Positions 7,861 to 17,991 of a stretch of 64,000 bases of DNA are shown here, in pieces. Source of the stretch: Uliginosibacterium sp036017065 (GTDB lineage Bacteria; Pseudomonadota; Gammaproteobacteria; Burkholderiales; Rhodocyclaceae). Made by a program: the position numbers and the translations under genes. Each line of letters begins with the position of its first letter. Position 1 is the stretch's first letter. The DNA lies in contig NZ_JAYXHR010000002.1 in NCBI RefSeq assembly GCF_036017065.1, positions 1,488,001-1,552,000 of the forward strand, given 5' to 3'. A model generated the notes under the pieces. That model did no database searches. It saw only the letters and a list, made by a program, of their open reading frames with translations, and was not told the DNA's origin.

Positions 7861-7885
7861 AAAGCCCGCGGATCGCGGGCTTTTT
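7861..7885 (+). terminator. Bidirectional rho-independent terminator (rplQ/uvrA)
   Basis: Perfect 10-base arms AAAGCCCGCG and CGCGGGCTTT enclose the three bases GAT and are followed by a T run. The stem is flanked by As on the left and Ts on the right, so it can terminate both the alpha operon on the + strand and convergent uvrA on the - strand. Confidence 0.9.
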
Positions 7886-7932
7886 GTGTTTGTAGTCGGC
7901 GCTCGAGCGGCGCAACCTCTTGCGGTGGGAGG

Positions 7933-10770
7933 TCAGCCGGAAACGGCGGCTCTGGCCGCCAGCATTCGCGCGAGGTAGTGACCGGTGTGGCTGGCCGGGT
8001 TCGCCGCCACGGTCTCGGGCGTGCCGGACACGAGGATCTGGCCTCCGCCGGCTCCACCCTGAGGGCCGAGATCGACGATCCAGTCGGCGGTCTTGATGAC
8101 ATCGAGGTTGTGCTCGATGACCACGATGGTGTTGCCGTGATCGCGCAGGCGATGGAGCACGGTCAGCAGCAGTTCGATGTCGTGGAAATGGAGGCCGGTG
8201 GTGGGTTCGTCGAGGATGAACAGCGTGCGGCCGGTGTCGCGCTTGGACAGTTCCAGTGCAAGCTTCACCCGCTGGGCTTCGCCGCCTGACAAGGTGGTGG
8301 CGCTCTGACCCAGGCGGATGTAGCCGAGGCCGACTTCCATCAGTGTGTCGAGCTTGCGTGCGACTGTCGGCACCGCGTCGAAGAAGCGCTGGGCCTCTTC
8401 CACCGTCATGTCCAGCACATCGGCAATCGTCTTGCCCTTGTAGCGGATCTCCAGCGTTTCGCGGTTGTAGCGACGGCCATGGCAGACGTCGCAGGGAACG
8501 AACACGTCCGGCAGGAAGTGCATTTCCACCTTGATCATGCCATCGCCCTGGCAGGCCTCGCAGCGGCCACCCTTGACGTTGAAGGAGAAGCGACCGGGGC
8601 CGTAACCGCGGCCGCGTGCCTCGGGCACGCCGGCGAACAGTTCACGGATCGGCGTCAGCAGGCCGGTGTAGGTGGCGGGATTCGAGCGCGGCGTGCGGCC
8701 GATCGGCGACTGGTCGACGTTGATGACCTTGTCGAAGAACTCCAGGCCGGCGATCTCGTCGTGCGGCGCGGGATCGGTGGCGGAGCCGTACAGATTTCGC
8801 GCCGCCATCGCGTACAGCGTGTCATTGACCAGGGTCGACTTGCCGGAGCCCGAAACACCGGTCACGCAGGTGAAAAGCCCCACCGGGATTTCCAGTGTGA
8901 CGTTCTTGAGGTTGTTGCCGCGCGCACCGGTGATGCGTAGCAGGCGCTCCGGATCCGGCTTGCCGCGCTTGTCCGGGGCCTTGATGGCCTTCCGTCCGGA
9001 CAGGTAGGCGCCGGTCACGGAGTCGGGGTGATCGATGACCTCCTGCGGTTTCCCGCTGGCGACGACCTGACCGCCATGCTCGCCCGCTGCAGGGCCCATG
9101 TCGATGACGTGGTCGGCCATGCGGATGGCATCCTCGTCGTGCTCGACGACGATCACGGTGTTGCCGAGGTCACGCAGGCGCCGGAGCGTGTCGAGGAGGC
9201 GGTCGTTGTCGCGCTGGTGCAGGCCGATGGAGGGCTCGTCCAGCACGTACATCACGCCGGTGAGGCCGGAGCCGATCTGCGAGGCCAGGCGGATGCGCTG
9301 CGCTTCGCCACCGGACAGTGTGTCAGCGGAACGGTGCAGGCTGAGGTAATCGAGCCCGACGTCGACGAGGAACTGCAGGCGCACCGCGATCTCGCGCACG
9401 ATCTTGTCGGCGATCTGCGCACGATGGCCGCTCAATTGCAGGCCGCTGAAGAATTGCTGGCAGTCTGCAATGGACAGCGTGCTGATCTCGGGCAGCGAGC
9501 GCTCGCCGATGAGCACGAAGCGCGCCTCGCGGCGCAGCCGGCTGCCGACGCAGATCGGGCACGGGCGGGTCGAACGATACTTGGCCAGCTCTTCCCTCAC
9601 GACGACGGAGTCCGTCTCGCGGTAGCGGCGTTCGAGGTTGGGAATGATGCCCTCGAAGCTGTGTTCCTTCGTGACGGTGCGTCCGGATTCCGACAGGTAC
9701 TTGAACGCGAGCTTGCGGGCACCGGAACCATGCAGGATGACTTCGCGCGCGTTCTCGTCGAGCGCCTCGAAGGACTGGTCGATGTCGAAGCCGTAGCCGC
9801 TCGCCAGGCTCTGCAACATCTGGAAATAGAACTGGTTGCGACGGTCCCAGCCGCGGATGGCGCCGGCGGACAGCGACAGTTCGGGGTGGGCGACGACGCG
9901 GGTGGGGTCGAAGAATTCCTGGGTGCCCAGGCCGTCACAGCTCGGACAGGCGCCGACGGGGTTGTTGAACGAGAACAGGCGGGGTTCCAGTTCCTGCACG
10001 GCGAAGCCGCAGATCGGGCAGGCATAGCGGGCGGAGAAGACGTGCTCTTTGCCGCCGTCCATCTCCATCGCGATGGCCCGGCCTTCCGCGTGTGCCAGCG
10101 CCGTCTCGAAACTCTCCGCCAGACGCTGGCGAGAATCCGGCCGCAGCTTGATGCGGTCCACCACCACGTCGATGCTGTGCTTGCTGTTCTTGGCGAGCGC
10201 GGGCAGCGAATCGATCTCGGCGATCTCGCCATTCACGCGCAGACGCACGAAACCCTGTGCGCGCAGTTCGGCAATCAGTTCCTCGTGCGTTCCCTTTCGG
10301 TCCGCCACTACCGGCGCGAGGATCATCAGCGCCGTGCCCTCCGGCAAGGCCAGCACATGGTCGACCATCTGCGAAACGGTCTGGGCTTCCAGCGGCAGGC
10401 GGTGATCGGGGCAGTGCGGGGTGCCGGCGCGGGCATACAGCAGGCGCAGGTAGTCGTGGATCTCGGTCACCGTGCCCACCGTGGAGCGCGGATTGTGGCT
10501 GGTGGCCTTCTGCTCGATGGAGATCGCCGGTGACAGGCCCTCGATCAGGTCGACGTCCGGCTTTTCCATCAGCTGCAGGAACTGGCGGGCGTAGGCCGAC
10601 AGGCTTTCCACGTAGCGGCGCTGCCCTTCCGCGTACAGCGTGTCGAAGGCCAGCGAACTCTTGCCGGAACCGGACAGGCCGGTGATGACCGTCAGCTGGT
10701 TGCGCGGCAGATCGACGCTGATGTTCTTGAGGTTGTGGGTACGAGCCCCGCGAATCCTGATCCAGTCCAT
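7933..10770 (-). CDS. uvrA: Excinuclease ABC subunit A
   Basis: UvrA is the dimeric damage-recognition ATPase of nucleotide excision repair; it loads UvrB on DNA. The 945-residue protein has two ABC modules: the first Walker A is GLSGSGKSS (residues 31-39) and the second GVSGSGKST. Each module has a signature LSGGEAQR followed by a LDEP Walker B. Zinc-finger pairs CPIC/CPSC in the first half and CEAC/CDVC in the second are intact. The start MDWIRIRGARTHNLKN at 10770 is chosen because the open frame upstream adds 19 non-conserved residues. No LexA-type box was recognised upstream. The gene diverges from the transporter gene starting at 10928. Confidence 0.97.
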   Translation of the reverse strand: MDWIRIRGARTHNLKNISVDLPRNQLTVITGLSGSGKSSLAFDTLYAEGQRRYVESLSAYARQFLQLMEKPDVDLIEGLSPAISIEQKATSHNPRSTVGTVTEIHDYLRLLYARAGTPHCPDHRLPLEAQTVSQMVDHVLALPEGTALMILAPVVADRKGTHEELIAELRAQGFVRLRVNGEIAEIDSLPALAKNSKHSIDVVVDRIKLRPDSRQRLAESFETALAHAEGRAIAMEMDGGKEHVFSARYACPICGFAVQELEPRLFSFNNPVGACPSCDGLGTQEFFDPTRVVAHPELSLSAGAIRGWDRRNQFYFQMLQSLASGYGFDIDQSFEALDENAREVILHGSGARKLAFKYLSESGRTVTKEHSFEGIIPNLERRYRETDSVVVREELAKYRSTRPCPICVGSRLRREARFVLIGERSLPEISTLSIADCQQFFSGLQLSGHRAQIADKIVREIAVRLQFLVDVGLDYLSLHRSADTLSGGEAQRIRLASQIGSGLTGVMYVLDEPSIGLHQRDNDRLLDTLRRLRDLGNTVIVVEHDEDAIRMADHVIDMGPAAGEHGGQVVASGKPQEVIDHPDSVTGAYLSGRKAIKAPDKRGKPDPERLLRITGARGNNLKNVTLEIPVGLFTCVTGVSGSGKSTLVNDTLYAMAARNLYGSATDPAPHDEIAGLEFFDKVINVDQSPIGRTPRSNPATYTGLLTPIRELFAGVPEARGRGYGPGRFSFNVKGGRCEACQGDGMIKVEMHFLPDVFVPCDVCHGRRYNRETLEIRYKGKTIADVLDMTVEEAQRFFDAVPTVARKLDTLMEVGLGYIRLGQSATTLSGGEAQRVKLALELSKRDTGRTLFILDEPTTGLHFHDIELLLTVLHRLRDHGNTIVVIEHNLDVIKTADWIVDLGPQGGAGGGQILVSGTPETVAANPASHTGHYLARMLAARAAVSG

Positions 10771-10927
10771 GCTAGCGCGCGAGTGTGAGCAACCCGGTAC
10801 TGTAGCAAGCGCCTGCAACGCGACCAAGCCTGATGTTGCACCGCGTCCGCGGGATTGGCGGATGGTCGGTGGGTGGCTCTGCTAAAATCCGCCGATTGCC
10901 CGCCCGTCACGACCCAGTTCCTCCTAC

Positions 10928-12301
10928 ATGGCCGATGCCTTTCCTTCGCAAGACCGCATGACCCGCAGCGAATTGCGGGCCGGGGCCGCGCTGGCGTCGG
11001 TGTTCGGTTTGCGGATGCTGGGTCTGTTCATGGTGCTGCCGGTGCTGTCGCTGTATGTGCGCGAACTGCCCGGTGGGGACAGCCTGAGCTGGGCCGGTGT
11101 CGCGCTGGGCGCCTTCGCGCTGACCCAGGCGCTGTTCCAGATTCCCTACGGCTTGGCGTCGGATCGCTGGGGGCGCAAGCCGGTCATCGTCGCGGGCCTG
11201 TTGTTGTTTGCCTTCGGTAGCGGCCTGGCGGCCTGGGCGCCGACCATCGAATGGTTGATCGCCGCCCGCGTACTGCAGGGCGCTGGCGCCATTTCCGCAG
11301 CGGTCTCCGCGCTGGCCGCCGACCTGACGCGCGAGCAACATCGCACCAAGGTCATGGCGATGATTGGCGCGTCCATCGGCGTCGTCTTTGCGGTGTCGCT
11401 GGTGGCTGCCCCGGCGCTGTATGCATCGGTCGGCATGCCGCTGATGTTCGCGGGCATCGCGGGGCTGGCCCTGCTTGCGATCCTGGTGGTGTGGCGGGTG
11501 GTGCCGGATCCGGTCGCTCCCCCCAATGACAGCGGCCCCCTGCCGCTGTGGCCGGTGCTGAGCGATGGACAGCTATGGCGCCTGAATTTCGGCATCTTCG
11601 TCAAACACCTGACCCAGATCGCACTGTTCCTCGTCGTCCCCCGCCTGCTGGTCGACCTGCATGGCATGCCGGCCGGTCGGCACTGGCAGCTCTATCTACC
11701 CGTCGTACTGGTGAGCTTCGTGCTGATGGCGCCGGTGATCGTCGTGGCGGAAAAGCGCGGCTGGATCCGCCAGGTGCTGCTGTGCTGCATCTGCCTGCTC
11801 GCGGTGTCGCAACTCCTGCTCATCGTTGGCTACACCGACTTCTGGCTGCTTGCGGCGGCCTTGCTGGTATTCTTCGTCGCGTTCAACATCCTGGAGGCCA
11901 GCCTTCCGGCGCTGGTCTCACGCATGGCGCCTGCAGGCACCCGCGGATTCGCGCTGGGGGCGTTCAACACGGCGCAAGCGCTGGGGGCCGGTTGTGGTGG
12001 TGCGCTGGGTGGATGGCTGGCCATGCACCATGGCCCGCGGGCGGTGTTCATCGCGGCGCTGGTACTGATGCTGGTGTGGCTGGTGTGGGCACGCTCGATG
12101 CGGGTGCCGCCGCTGTCCGACCAGCGCGAATATGCGCTGCCGCCGGAGGTGGATGTCCGCACCGCCAGGGACGAAATCAGCCGCTTGCCCGGGGTGCGTG
12201 AAGTGGCCGTCGAGCCGGAGCGCCGCGTGGCAAGATTGAAGATCAACCCGGAGCGCTGGGACGAGCGTGTCATGCTCCGGTACATAGGAGGAGAAGCCTG
12301 A
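10928..12301 (+). CDS. YajR-type major facilitator transporter with C-terminal YAM-like domain
   Basis: This is a 457-residue inner-membrane transporter of the major facilitator superfamily with twelve hydrophobic segments. Motif A after the second helix reads GLASDRWGRKPVI. After the last helix, a soluble domain of about 65 residues (from roughly residue 392) contains LPGVREVAVEPERRVARLKI. This ferredoxin-like pattern resembles the YAM domain of E. coli YajR, which has the same total length. The substrate is unknown. The stop TGA is directly abutted by the ssb ATG, so the two genes are probably co-translated. It faces uvrA across a 157-base divergent region in which no convincing promoter was found. 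Confidence 0.85.
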   Translation: MADAFPSQDRMTRSELRAGAALASVFGLRMLGLFMVLPVLSLYVRELPGGDSLSWAGVALGAFALTQALFQIPYGLASDRWGRKPVIVAGLLLFAFGSGLAAWAPTIEWLIAARVLQGAGAISAAVSALAADLTREQHRTKVMAMIGASIGVVFAVSLVAAPALYASVGMPLMFAGIAGLALLAILVVWRVVPDPVAPPNDSGPLPLWPVLSDGQLWRLNFGIFVKHLTQIALFLVVPRLLVDLHGMPAGRHWQLYLPVVLVSFVLMAPVIVVAEKRGWIRQVLLCCICLLAVSQLLLIVGYTDFWLLAAALLVFFVAFNILEASLPALVSRMAPAGTRGFALGAFNTAQALGAGCGGALGGWLAMHHGPRAVFIAALVLMLVWLVWARSMRVPPLSDQREYALPPEVDVRTARDEISRLPGVREVAVEPERRVARLKINPERWDERVMLRYIGGEA

Positions 12302-12790
12302 ATGGCCTCGGTCAACAAAGTCATCCTGATCGGTAACCTGGGACGGGATCCGGAAACCCGGTACGCCCCGAGCGGCGACGCGATCTGCAACATCACGGTG
12401 GCCACCACCGACAGCTGGCGCGACAAATCCAGCGGCGAGAAGAAGGAACAGACCGAATGGCACCGCGTGGTGTTCTTCGGCAAGCTCGCCGAGATTGCCG
12501 GCCAGTACCTGAAGAAGGGGCGCCCGATTTACGTCGAGGGCAGCCTGCGCACCCGCAAGTGGCAGGACAAGGACGGCCAGGAGCGTTACACCACGGAAAT
12601 CCGCGGCGACGTCATGCAGATGCTGGGCAGCCGTGAAGGTATGGGTGGCGGTGATTCCTCACGCGGGGGCGATGACTACGATGCGCCACCGTCGCGTCCT
12701 GCCAGCCGGCCGGCGCCCGAGCGTAGCAGCAGCAATTCCAGCCCGGCATCTTCGGGTTTCGGTGATTTCGAGGACGATATTCCTTTCTGA
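12302..12790 (+). CDS. ssb: Single-stranded DNA-binding protein
   Basis: SSB protects single-stranded DNA during replication, recombination and repair. The 162-residue protein has the OB-fold start MASVNKVILIGNLGRDPE and the block WHRVVFFGKLAEIAGQYL, then a flexible Ser/Pro/Arg-rich linker from about residue 118. It ends in the acidic tip FEDDIPF, which recruits partner proteins. The ATG abuts the transporter stop. A receiver-domain regulator follows after seven bases, so the three genes probably form an operon. Confidence 0.97.
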   Translation: MASVNKVILIGNLGRDPETRYAPSGDAICNITVATTDSWRDKSSGEKKEQTEWHRVVFFGKLAEIAGQYLKKGRPIYVEGSLRTRKWQDKDGQERYTTEIRGDVMQMLGSREGMGGGDSSRGGDDYDAPPSRPASRPAPERSSSNSSPASSGFGDFEDDIPF

Positions 12791-12797
12791 GGATTGA

Positions 12798-13424
12798 ATG
12801 CCCATGGCTGACGTGTCGCAGGTCAATACCAAGCCCGAGCGCGAGTACTGCAGCACCAGCGAAGCAGCACAGATGCTGGGAGTCTCCCTCGGAACCGTGC
12901 AGCAAATGGTCGAGAACGGTCTGCTCGACGCCTGGAAGACGGCGGGCGGACATCGCCGCATCCGCATCACATCGGTCGAAGCTTTCCTGCGCAAACGCCA
13001 GGCCGGCCCGGTCCATGTGGGAGGCGCGGTATCGCTGCGCGTGCTGATCGCCGAGGACGACCGCATCATGCAGGCGCTCTACGAGCGCACGCTGGCGAAC
13101 TGGGAGCTGCCGATCGAAGTGAAGATCGTGGCCAGCGGTTTCGAAGGCCTCATGGAAATCGGCCGCAATCCACCTGACCTGCTGGTGTCCGATCTGGTGA
13201 TGCCGGGACTCGACGGTTTCGCGATGATCCGCAAGCTGCGTTCGGAACCCGCGCTGGCGCAGATGGACGTGGTGGTGGTGACCGGCCTGACCCCGGAAGA
13301 CATCGACGAACAGGGTGGCTTGCCGGACGACGTCATCATCTACGGCAAGCCGATTCCGTTCAAGGAACTGAAGGGTTACGTGCAGGCCAAGCTGGTGTCG
13401 CTGCAGAAGCGCTCGCGCGCCTGA
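12798..13424 (+). CDS. Excisionase-like HTH fused to a response-regulator receiver domain
   Basis: The 208-residue protein has an N-terminal helix-turn-helix of the excisionase/MerR-like (HTH_17) type, residues about 17-66, with STSEAAQMLGVSLGTVQQMV and the AGGHRRI wing. From residue 80 there is a receiver domain with the acidic pocket EDD (86-88), phosphoacceptor D132 in SDLVMPGLDG, T162 and K184. The DNA-binding part is thus N-terminal to the receiver, the reverse of most response regulators. No kinase gene is adjacent. It follows ssb by seven bases. An ATG at 12804 is an alternative start. Target sites are unknown. Confidence 0.88.
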   Translation: MPMADVSQVNTKPEREYCSTSEAAQMLGVSLGTVQQMVENGLLDAWKTAGGHRRIRITSVEAFLRKRQAGPVHVGGAVSLRVLIAEDDRIMQALYERTLANWELPIEVKIVASGFEGLMEIGRNPPDLLVSDLVMPGLDGFAMIRKLRSEPALAQMDVVVVTGLTPEDIDEQGGLPDDVIIYGKPIPFKELKGYVQAKLVSLQKRSRA

Positions 13425-13444
13425 GTTTCGCGCCGCGTAGCTGG

Positions 13445-13471
13445 AACAAGGGCCGCATCGCGGCCCTTGTT
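13445..13471 (+). terminator. Rho-independent terminator after the ssb operon
   Basis: Perfect 12-base arms AACAAGGGCCGC and GCGGCCCTTGTT enclose the three bases ATC. The repeat lies between the receiver-domain gene on the + strand and the convergent C-S lyase gene on the - strand and could serve both. The T run is short, so efficiency is uncertain. Confidence 0.8.
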
Positions 13472-13481
13472 GTTTGCAGGC

Positions 13482-14641
13482 TCAACGCAGCGTGTCGAGC
13501 GCGCTGCGCATCCGCTGGAGTGCTTGCGCCAGCAGTTCGGGCGAGCAGCCGAAATTCAGCCGCAGGAAGCCCGGCGCACCGAAATCCCGGCCTTCGGACA
13601 GGCCTACGCCATGTTGCTCGAAAAACGCGGCAGGATCGCCGATGCCACGCCCGGCCAGCCCACGGCAGTCCAGCCAGGCAAGGTAGGTGGCCTCCACCGG
13701 TGTCGTTGCCAGCAGGGGCATGTCCACGATGGCGTCGTGCACGACACCTGCGTTGTCGCGCAGTTGCGTGATCAGTGCGTCCAGCCAGGCATCGCCTTCG
13801 CGATAGGCGGCCTCCATGGCCACCAGGCCCAGCACGTTGAGATGCGGCACCAGGCCCTGCATCGCATGCTGGTAGCGGCGGCGCAGCGTTGCGTCGGGGA
13901 TGATCGCGAATCCCGCGTACAGCGCCGGGATGTTCCAGGTCTTGGACGGCGCCATCAGCGTGATCGTGCGCCGTGCGATGTCCTCGTCCAGCAAAGCCAG
14001 TGGCGTGTAGGGGCGCTGTGGATCGAGGACCAGGCCACAATGGATGTCGTCACTCATCACCACCCAGTCATGCTGCTCGGCCAGGGCGGCGAAGTGCTGC
14101 AATTCCTGTCGCGTCCAGCTACGGCCCACCGGGTTATGCGGATTGCACAGCATCAGCATGCGCGCCTGCGGTGCCTGCGCGTGCAGATCCTCCCAGTCCG
14201 GGATCCATGACTCGCCGACCTGCAGCAGATCGCTGCGCAGCAGCTTGCGGTCGGCCAGCCCGGGTGAAGAAAGGAAGGGCGGGTAGACCGGTGTCATCGC
14301 GAGGATGCCGTCGCCCGGCTCGCCGGCCAGGTGGCTGGCCACGTTGAAGCCGGTCACCACGCCCGGCAGCCATATAAGCCAGTCCGGTTCGATCTGCCAG
14401 CCGTGGTGTCGCGCAATACCGTCGACCACGGCTTCCGTCAGCGAAGGCCAGGGATGGGCGTAGCCGAACACACCGTGCGCGATGCGTTGCTGCAGGGCGT
14501 CGAGCACCGGCTGCGGCGCAGCGAAATCCATGTCCGCCACCCACAGCGGCAGCACGTCGCGGCCGGCGTAACGCTGCCACTTGATGCTGTCGCTGCCGCG
14601 CCGCTCGGGGCTGCGCAGCAGCGAGGAGCCGTCGTCCCGGC

Positions 14642-14645
<4 letters not shown>
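13482..14645 (-). CDS. PatB/MalY-type PLP-dependent C-S lyase (aminotransferase fold class I/II)
   Basis: The 387-residue protein matches the MalY/PatB subgroup, whose members cleave cystathionine or other cysteine S-conjugates. Visible features are the opening DSIKWQRYAGRDVLPLWVADMDF, the block GVVTGFNVA, the nucleotide-pocket segment NPHNPVGRSW and the PLP-lysine motif APSKTWNIPAL. The start is GTG, overlapping the cysK stop by four bases (GTGA, 14642-14645), so translation is probably coupled to cysteine synthase. A role in sulfur amino-acid turnover is inferred from this pairing; a transaminase role is less likely. Confidence 0.88.
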
Positions 14646-15574
<929 letters not shown>

Positions 15575-15740
15575 GGCAGACCTCCGTGAATGGACTGGCA
15601 CCGATTCTAGCGTCCGGCAATCCGGTGCTTCGACCGGCTTTCGACGTCATGCGGCAAGGCAAAGCTGATGCCAGTCAAACTCTGGCCGTTCTTTTGCCCG
15701 GGAGTTCAGTGCGTGGCTGCGCGGCGCGCTTGCCACACGA

Positions 15741-16229
15741 TCACGACTGGCGGATGCGTTCGACCAGCGATGTCGTCGAGCGCTGGTGCTCGAAGGGAAT
15801 GGAGTGCACGCTGCCGCCCCAGCCGCTGACTTCCCTGTAGCCGACGATCTTTTCGACCGCCCAGTCGCCACCCTTCACGAGGATATCCGCATGGCATTCC
15901 AGGATGCGCGGCAGCGGATTGCCGTCCTCGAACCAGGTCACGAGGTCGGCGCAGCGCAGCGCGGCGATGACGGCGGCGCGGTCGGTCAGCGTGTTGTAGG
16001 GGCGGTCCTCGCCTTTGCCCAGCCGGCGTACCGATTCATCGGTGTCCAGCGCCACGACGAGGCTGGCGCCCAGCGCGCGGGCCTGGGCCAGGTAGGTGAC
16101 ATGGCCGCGGTGCAGGATGTCGAAGCAGCCGTTGGTGAACACCAGCGGTCGCGGCAGCCGGGCGATGGCCTCGGCCAGGGACTCGGGCGCGACGATGCGG
16201 GACTCGAATTCCGGCCGGGCGTAGCTCAT
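15741..16229 (-). CDS. rfaE2: D-glycero-beta-D-manno-heptose 1-phosphate adenylyltransferase
   Basis: This 162-residue nucleotidyltransferase activates heptose 1-phosphate with ATP to give ADP-heptose for the lipopolysaccharide inner core. The signature block is TNGCFDILHRGHVTYL, with the HxGH-type motif HRGH, and the C-terminal part has STTSLVERIRQS. It corresponds to the C-terminal half of E. coli HldE, so the kinase half must be encoded elsewhere. It is the third gene of the fabA-fabB-rfaE2 group, 15 bases after fabB, linking lipid A fatty acid supply and core synthesis. Confidence 0.95.
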   Translation of the reverse strand: MSYARPEFESRIVAPESLAEAIARLPRPLVFTNGCFDILHRGHVTYLAQARALGASLVVALDTDESVRRLGKGEDRPYNTLTDRAAVIAALRCADLVTWFEDGNPLPRILECHADILVKGGDWAVEKIVGYREVSGWGGSVHSIPFEHQRSTTSLVERIRQS

Positions 16230-16244
16230 CGGATGCAGGCGGGC

Positions 16245-17459
16245 TTAGCCCAGGCGGCGGAAGACCAGCGAGGCGTTGGTGCCGCCGAAGCCGAAGCTGT
16301 TGGACATGACGGTATCCAGCTTCACGTTGTCGCGGCGCTCGCGCAGGATCGGCAGGCCTTCGGCCAGCGGGTCCAGCGTGTCGATGTTGATCGACTGGCA
16401 GGCGAAGCCGTGGGTCATCATCAGGATGGAGTAGATGGCCTCGTTCACGCCGGCGGCGCCGAGTGCGTGACCCGTCATCGATTTGGTGGAGCTGATCAGC
16501 GGTGCCTTGTCGCCGAACACACCACGCACGGCTTCCAGTTCCTTGGTGTCGCCCACCGGGGTGCTGGTGCCATGGGTGTTCAGGTAGTCGATGGGCGTGT
16601 CGACGGTGGCGAGTGCCTGCTTCATGCAGCGCACGGCGCCTTCGCCGGACGGTTGCACCATGTCGTAGCCGTCGGAGGTGGCGCCGTAGCCCACCAGTTC
16701 GGCATAGATGCGCGCGCCACGTGCCTTGGCGTGTTCCAGTTCTTCCAGCACCAGCACACCGCCACCACCGGAAATCACGAAGCCGTCACGCGCGGCGTCG
16801 TAGGCGCGCGAGGCATGCTGCGGGCGGTCGTTGTAGGTGGAGGACAGCGCGCCCATGGCGTCGAACAGCACCGTCATCCACGGATGCACTTCTTCGCCGC
16901 CGCCAGCGAACATCACGTCCTGCTTGCCCCACTGGATCATCTCTGCCGCGTTGCCGATGCAGTGCGCGCTGGTCGCGCAGGCGGAGCTGATCGAGTAGTT
17001 GACGCCACGGATGCCGAAGGGCGTCGCAAGGCAGGCGGAGGTGGTCGACGACATCGTCTTCGGCACCATGAAGGCGCCAACGCGGCGGATGCCCTTGGCC
17101 TTCAGCAGGTCGACGGCGTCGACCTGGTTTTCCGGCGAGCCGCCGCCCGAGCCCATGATGAGACCGGTGCGTTCATGCGAGACCAGCTCCGGCGGCAGGC
17201 CGGCATCGGCGATGGCCTGCTGCATCGCGATGTAGTTGAACGCGGCGGCATCGCCCATGAAGCGCAATGCCTTGCGGTCGATCAGCGCTTCCTTGTCGAC
17301 CTTCACCGGGCCGTGCACATGGCTGCGGAAACCGAGTTCGGCCTGTAGCGGGTTGAACTCGATGCCGCTGCGCCCTTCGCGCAGCGATGCCAGTACTTCG
17401 GCCTGGTTGTTGCCGATGCTGGAGACGATGCCCAGACCGGTGACGACGACACGACGCAT
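16245..17459 (-). CDS. fabB: Beta-ketoacyl-ACP synthase I
   Basis: FabB condenses malonyl-ACP with acyl-ACP and is required with FabA for unsaturated fatty acids. The 404-residue protein begins MRRVVVTGLGIVSSIG. The catalytic cysteine lies in SSACATSAHCIG, and the two active-site histidines lie in NTHGTSTPVGD and KSMTGHALGAAG. The frame is open for 36 further residues upstream, overlapping fabA; the ATG at 17459 is chosen by family start and a GAGGAA ribosome-binding site. The gap to fabA is 16 bases. Confidence 0.96.
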   Translation of the reverse strand: MRRVVVTGLGIVSSIGNNQAEVLASLREGRSGIEFNPLQAELGFRSHVHGPVKVDKEALIDRKALRFMGDAAAFNYIAMQQAIADAGLPPELVSHERTGLIMGSGGGSPENQVDAVDLLKAKGIRRVGAFMVPKTMSSTTSACLATPFGIRGVNYSISSACATSAHCIGNAAEMIQWGKQDVMFAGGGEEVHPWMTVLFDAMGALSSTYNDRPQHASRAYDAARDGFVISGGGGVLVLEELEHAKARGARIYAELVGYGATSDGYDMVQPSGEGAVRCMKQALATVDTPIDYLNTHGTSTPVGDTKELEAVRGVFGDKAPLISSTKSMTGHALGAAGVNEAIYSILMMTHGFACQSINIDTLDPLAEGLPILRERRDNVKLDTVMSNSFGFGGTNASLVFRRLG

Positions 17460-17475
17460 GATGTTCCGGTATTCC

Positions 17476-17991
17476 TCAGAAATTGTCGGTGGAGGTGAAC
17501 AGACCCACCCGCAGGTCGTTGCCTGCATAGATTTCGCGGCCGTCGACTTCCATGACGGCGTCTGCAATGCCCATCACCAGCTTGCGCAGGATCACGCGCT
17601 TCAGGTGGATGCGGTACGTAATCTTCTTCGCGGTCGGCAGCACCTGGCCGGTGAACTTCACCTCACCGCAGCCTAGTGCACGACCGCGGCCGGGGCCACC
17701 CATCCAGCCCAGGTAGAAGCCGATCAACTGCCACATGGCGTCCAGCCCCAGGCAGCCTGGCATGACGGGGTCGCCTTCGAAGTGGCAGCCGAAGAACCAC
17801 AGGTCGGGCCGCACATCCAGTTCGGCGATCAGTTCGCCCTTGCCGTAGCGGCCGCCTTCTTCGCTGATGTGGGTGACGCGGTCGATCATCAGCATCGGGG
17901 GCAGCGGCAGCTGCGCGTTGCCGGGGCCGAACATCTCGCCACGCCCACAGGCGAGCAGGTCTTCGTAGGAGAAGCTGGAGGGTTTGCTCAC
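17476..17991 (-). CDS. fabA: 3-hydroxydecanoyl-ACP dehydratase/isomerase
   Basis: FabA dehydrates 3-hydroxydecanoyl-ACP and isomerises the trans-2 to the cis-3 double bond, the entry to unsaturated fatty acids in the anaerobic-type pathway. The 171-residue hot-dog-fold protein has the active-site block CHFEGDPVMPGCLGLDAMWQL, carrying the catalytic histidine and aspartate, and LPLPPMLMIDRV near the N-terminus. The length equals that of E. coli FabA. It leads the fabA-fabB-rfaE2 set. Confidence 0.97.
   Translation of the reverse strand: MSKPSSFSYEDLLACGRGEMFGPGNAQLPLPPMLMIDRVTHISEEGGRYGKGELIAELDVRPDLWFFGCHFEGDPVMPGCLGLDAMWQLIGFYLGWMGGPGRGRALGCGEVKFTGQVLPTAKKITYRIHLKRVILRKLVMGIADAVMEVDGREIYAGNDLRVGLFTSTDNF

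Noticed and set aside
9028..10533. A 501-residue frame opposite uvrA
   Set aside because: uvrA shows complete family motifs; the opposite frame has a low-complexity, GC-driven composition.
10771..10927. Search for a LexA box upstream of uvrA
   Set aside because: No CTGT-N8-ACAG-like sequence was found; CTGTAGCAAGCGCCTG lacks the second half.
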